From Flavobacteriales bacterium UBA6057 (lineage in GTDB: Bacteria; Bacteroidota; Bacteroidia; Flavobacteriales_G; Salibacteraceae): a stretch of DNA of 64,000 nucleotides. The stretch covers positions 458,790-522,789 of the forward strand of contig DIYJ01000005.1 of the NCBI GenBank assembly GCA_002428995.1, written 5' to 3'. The translations under genes were made by a program, and so were the position numbers. The first letter of the stretch is position 1; each line of letters opens with the position of its first letter. Below the pieces are notes generated by a model. The model saw only the letters and a list, made by a program, of their open reading frames with translations, searched no databases and had not been told where the DNA came from. Positions 62,101 to 64,000 of the stretch are shown in pieces.

Positions 62101-62523
62101 ATCCAGGTGGTGGAGTCTTACCTGAAGGTGGGAGAGAATCAGAAAGCTGCGGACCTTGCCAAATTGATAGCCACGAATTATGTGGAACATCTGGATTACT
62201 ACTCGCGTTTGGACAAGCAATTCAGTGATCTTGTGAACAACGATATGCAGCGCGCCTATGCGGTGACTCAGCAGCTACAGACCTACGGCAAGCAATACAA
62301 TGCTGCAGAAATGACCGATATGATCGCGCCACTGATGGAACAAGCAGAAACTATCTTCAGCGCTTCCGTTGGAGTGACTCCTGCTCAGCTAGAGCAACAA
62401 CGTCAGCAGCAGCAACAGCAGCAACTTCAACAACAAATGCAGAGACAGTTGCAGCAACAACAGCAACAACAACAGCAGGAGCAGGCGAAGAAACAAGCAG
62501 GACAAACCGCACCTGCGCAGTAG
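59122..62523 (+). CDS. DUF2723 membrane protein (protein O-mannosyltransferase-like) with polyglutamine tail
   Basis: A 1133-residue membrane protein. The N-terminus has the DUF2723 signature TASFWDCGEYIATSYRLEVGHPPGAPTF; its Asp/Glu pair resembles the first loop of GT-C mannosyltransferases. About ten membrane helices follow to residue ~690, then a soluble periplasmic region (SGRYTARAIAKNYLDSCDKDAILFTNGDNDTFPLWYLQE) that resembles a hydrolase-like or lectin-like domain. A short TPR-like part follows (about 950-1060), and the last 45 residues are mostly glutamine. The family is almost universal in Bacteroidota and implicated by similarity in protein O-glycosylation or lipid-linked sugar transfer; the role here is inference. 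Single gene ended by a strong terminator. Confidence 0.88.
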   Translation: MNYYRWNNILGWLVFAIATFTYVSTVEPTASFWDCGEYIATSYRLEVGHPPGAPTFLLVGRLFSMFAAPENVAYMINLLSGLCSAFTILFLFWTITALARKVLSHNKTIEELTDNDNLAIFGAGVIGSLAYTFSDTFWFSATEGEVYAMSSMLTAITFWAILKWEQIAHEPKADRWLILIAYLIGLSIGVHLLNLLAIPAIAYVIYFKKFKPNLRGMIITGVLGVITLGGIQNFIIPNIVNFAAKFEYAVVNGLGAPFHTGSIIFMALLLGAIVFGIYYTMTKHKPLWNTALLSLLVLIIGYSSFVLILIRSNANTPIDENNPENLVNLLAYLNREQYGDFPLLYGQYFNSPFDRSNPYEDGTPVYYPDERTGRYELADDRKGSIPNYASEFKAFFPRMWSAKSNHVRAYKQWSDFKGKPIRYTDVSGKAQTIRKPTFTENMRYFFRYQIGWMYVRYFMWNFSGRQNDTQGHGNFQDGNWLTGIPMIDEEKVGTLENLPTYIKDQKAYNKFFALPLIIGLLGLIFHFRRDPKFAWVVTLLFFFTGLAIVVYLNQYPYQPRERDYAYAGSFYAFAIWIGFGVLALYDAAKNIDSKELGRIVGITLGGAIGLVLLGYLFGGSNDFAYLMVYMGVVGSGLIALMYGVGQTIQNRQLHAIMGTALCLVAPILMAADGWDDHDRSGRYTARAIAKNYLDSCDKDAILFTNGDNDTFPLWYLQEVEGYRTDVRIVNLTLGSTDWFIDMIKRQAYEGKPVKLQMVKDDYRQGTRDFLPIDDRATNNAYINVDDVVDFVLDDSKKALLGNNQRMNYFPTRKFRLPVDSSTVVANGTVASKDAGRVLKALEWEVKGRYIVKSELLMLDILAQNDWERPIYFASTMPKKSYFGLENYMQQEGFAYRLVPYKSKRDNNQFGYFGEVQTDIMFDNMMNNFEFGNMENPDLFLDENNLRFVTNLRLSFSRLADALIRDGDNERATQVLDKCVSMTVNSNTPKDLTLIQVVESYLKVGENQKAADLAKLIATNYVEHLDYYSRLDKQFSDLVNNDMQRAYAVTQQLQTYGKQYNAAEMTDMIAPLMEQAETIFSASVGVTPAQLEQQRQQQQQQQLQQQMQRQLQQQQQQQQQEQAKKQAGQTAPAQ
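62395..62484 (+). repeat. CAG/CAA triplet tract coding polyglutamine
   Basis: About 30 codons, nearly all CAG or CAA with a few Leu, Met, Arg and Glu in between (runs of seven and nine Gln). Mixed CAG and CAA codons indicate that amino acid content, not only DNA slippage, is preserved. Confidence 0.85.
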
Positions 62524-62543
62524 CTAACCGATTTCAAGAAATG

Positions 62544-62571
62544 AAAAAGACCGCCTTGTGCGGTCTTTTTT
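62544..62571 (+). terminator. intrinsic terminator of the DUF2723 gene
   Basis: AAAAAGACCGC, loop CTTGT, GCGGTCTTTTT: an 11-bp stem with T-run. Confidence 0.92.
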
Positions 62572-62879
62572 GTTTTCTGGAAGTAGCTCGTATAATCACT
62601 GTTCCTCCCATGTAGCAATGGATCTGACTTGCAGTGCAGCCTTCGTCACCCGCATCTATCGGTATGTTGGAAAGGCATGGGTAAATTGGAACACTCACGA
62701 GTAACTAAATGGGCTTAGAAGCGTACTTTTGAATGCTCTAAACCTAAACCTCTGACAGATTATTCACAACGCAATGTGAGAACAGTGCACTCGATCCGTC
62801 CATCGCTCGTGTGTAAACCTATCCCCCTGCCCAACTGTCAGGCCGTTTGTTGTTTTAATTTCTTACGAAATCCGATCTC
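62572..62879. other. 308-bp interval with no recognised gene
   Basis: No open frame with coding character, no strong hairpin, no TAnnTTTG element at the proper place before the next gene. GTTTGTTG and TTAATTTC (about 62847-62862) might form a weak promoter. Otherwise I see nothing in it. Confidence 0.5.
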
Positions 62880-64000
62880 ATGTACCATTTGAAAAGTCAT
62901 TTTTCACTGGCGACACTTTGTGCCCTATTGTGTTGCTTTTCCTTTATCCAATCTGCGCAAGCGCAGATTCCAAAAGGAATCAATTACCAAGCTGTTGCCC
63001 GGGATACCGCTGGACAACCCATTGGTAATTCTTCATTGACCGTTGAAATTACAGTCGCGGATACGTCTTCGCTGGACGTCAATGAATACATCGAATCGCA
63101 TAGCGTTCTCACCAACAGGTTCGGACTGTTTACCCTTGTGATCGGAGAGGGTAACCTGGTTTCAGGATCGGCATTGGGAGACTTTGATGAGATCGATTGG
63201 AGCAGCGAAAAGTGGTTAGGGGTGACCATTGGCGGGGTTGACATGGGAGTGACAGAACTGGTATCCGTCCCGTTCGCGCTTTATGCGGAGCGCGCTGGAA
63301 ACATTGTTACGATTGATAGCTCAAGGCTTGTTGGGAACGACTACATCATCTATCAGAGCAACGGACAGAACGATACCACAGATTTCGCATCCTTCATTCC
63401 GGAAACCGGAGACACCATCGACACCGTGGCCATCATTGGAGACACGCTGCTTCGCATTGTTGAGCGCGGTGATACATTCAATCTGGATATTTCTTCGCTC
63501 TTCAACAATGACACCAACGAACTCATCGATTCTATTCGGTTGGACCTTGGGGCTACAAAACTGCTAGAGCTGTTTGAAGGAGCGGATACGGCTTCGATCT
63601 CACTTGCCCCTTTGAGCGACACTTTTACTCAGGCGGAAATCGTCAATGGCGATCTCAGGTTGGTGCTCTCCAGCGACACCAATGACACGAGCATCATCAA
63701 TCTTTCCGCGTTTTTAAATAATGACACCAATGAGCTGGACTCATTCCAGTTTGCAGGCGTAGTGCAAGACTCTATCAAGTTCGTCTACAACGGAGACACA
63801 ATCAACACCATCCCGCTTACGGATATTCAGAACTTTCAGGATACTTCGGCTACCAACGAACTGGATGTTTTTGATTTCGCTGGCGTGGTGCAAGACTCTG
63901 TCAAGTTTGTCTACAACGGAGATACAGTCAACACCATCCCGCTTACAGATATTCAAAACCTGCAGGATACTTCATCCACCAACGAATTGGATGTATTTGA
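62880..64000 (+). CDS. large secreted repeat protein, 3' part outside the window
   Basis: At least 373 codons without a stop up to the window edge. The ATG at 62880 begins a signal peptide (MYHLKSHFSLATLCALLCCF, cleavage near ...QSAQAQ). The first domain starts IPKGINYQAVARDTAGQPI, a common opening of Bacteroidota cell-surface proteins, followed by SLTVEITVADTS and FGLFTLVIGEGN, and VSVPFALYAERAG near residue 135. After that come Asp/Asn/Thr-rich repeats with DTNEL and the 42-residue tandem unit. The end is not visible, so a T9SS or tail-fibre-like terminus cannot be checked. Adhesin or surface-layer role is a guess. Confidence 0.85.
   Translation, partial: MYHLKSHFSLATLCALLCCFSFIQSAQAQIPKGINYQAVARDTAGQPIGNSSLTVEITVADTSSLDVNEYIESHSVLTNRFGLFTLVIGEGNLVSGSALGDFDEIDWSSEKWLGVTIGGVDMGVTELVSVPFALYAERAGNIVTIDSSRLVGNDYIIYQSNGQNDTTDFASFIPETGDTIDTVAIIGDTLLRIVERGDTFNLDISSLFNNDTNELIDSIRLDLGATKLLELFEGADTASISLAPLSDTFTQAEIVNGDLRLVLSSDTNDTSIINLSAFLNNDTNELDSFQFAGVVQDSIKFVYNGDTINTIPLTDIQNFQDTSATNELDVFDFAGVVQDSVKFVYNGDTVNTIPLTDIQNLQDTSSTNELDVF
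63729..64000 (+). repeat. 126-bp (42-residue) tandem repeats
   Basis: Two full units (63729-63854, 63855-63980) and the start of a third at 63981. Each begins NELD.F.FAGVVQDS, then KFVYNGDT.NTIPLTDIQN and QDTS.T. The two copies differ mostly at silent or conservative positions (I/V, F/L, A/S), so the protein sequence is preserved. Weaker upstream relatives (FNNDTNEL at about 63505) suggest older copies. Confidence 0.9.

Noticed and set aside
63729..64000. CRISPR array
   Set aside because: The repeats are contiguous, in frame and coding, with no unique spacers.

Overview
The window is chromosomal DNA of a Bacteroidota member, most likely Flavobacteriales with a fairly high GC content for that order (Cryomorphaceae/Schleiferiaceae-like; this placement is inference). 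The evidence is consistent across the window. Five proteins end in type IX secretion (T9SS) sorting domains. DnaE carries a fused N-terminal proofreading exonuclease. The primary sigma factor is short and lacks region 1.1. Many genes are preceded by a TAnnTTTG-like -7 element instead of a -10 box, and several start codons are TTG. DUF2723, LpoB/COG3014 and methylmalonyl-CoA mutase genes are also typical of the phylum. I see no tRNA, rRNA, insertion sequence, prophage or CRISPR array.

Layout. 1-3200: the end of a DegT-family sugar 3-dehydrase gene whose PLP lysine is histidine, an outer-membrane-type protein and a T9SS beta-propeller. 3383-8100: dnaE and trxA. 8180-8420: a pair of covarying palindromic repeats. 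8467-16780: an aminotransferase, a T9SS protein, peroxiredoxin, ndk, a DUF1569 protein, prfC and two envelope proteins, with a nested inverted-repeat element at 12083-12522. 16880-23385 (minus): a four-gene operon of class III aminotransferase, nitrilase-family amidohydrolase, long Orn/Lys/Arg decarboxylase and ATP-grasp enzyme. It looks like one pathway acting on an amine or amino acid, but its product cannot be read from sequence. 23577-28804: recR with a GT2 glycosyltransferase fused to a decayed phosphoglycosyltransferase, a small lipoprotein, and the overlapping dapF-GNAT-mltG operon, where dapF seems to lack an ATG/GTG/TTG start.

28942-34860: htrA, rpoD, a long GAPDH, a PQQ-type sugar dehydrogenase with T9SS tail and ftsB. 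34852-40262: envelope proteins without clear function and a haem-motif/FG-GAP lipoprotein. 40333-43682: mutA-mutB. 43778-53243: Omp28-like T9SS proteins, comEC, a polytopic membrane protein, a DinB-like protein, a DUF4139 protein and a YugP-type zinc protease. 53445-58913: surE-membrane protein-lpxB, a SpoIID-domain protein, and the lpoB-COG3014 pair. 59122-62523: a large DUF2723 membrane protein ending in polyglutamine. 62880 to the right edge: the 5' part of a secreted protein with 42-residue tandem repeats.

Most of the window is housekeeping and cell-envelope biology. The parts most worth a second look are the minus-strand decarboxylase/ATP-grasp operon, the structured element between the peroxiredoxin and ndk genes, the covarying repeats at 8184-8415, the dapF start, and the enzyme domains with lost catalytic residues (DnaE PHP, glycosyltransferase C-terminus).
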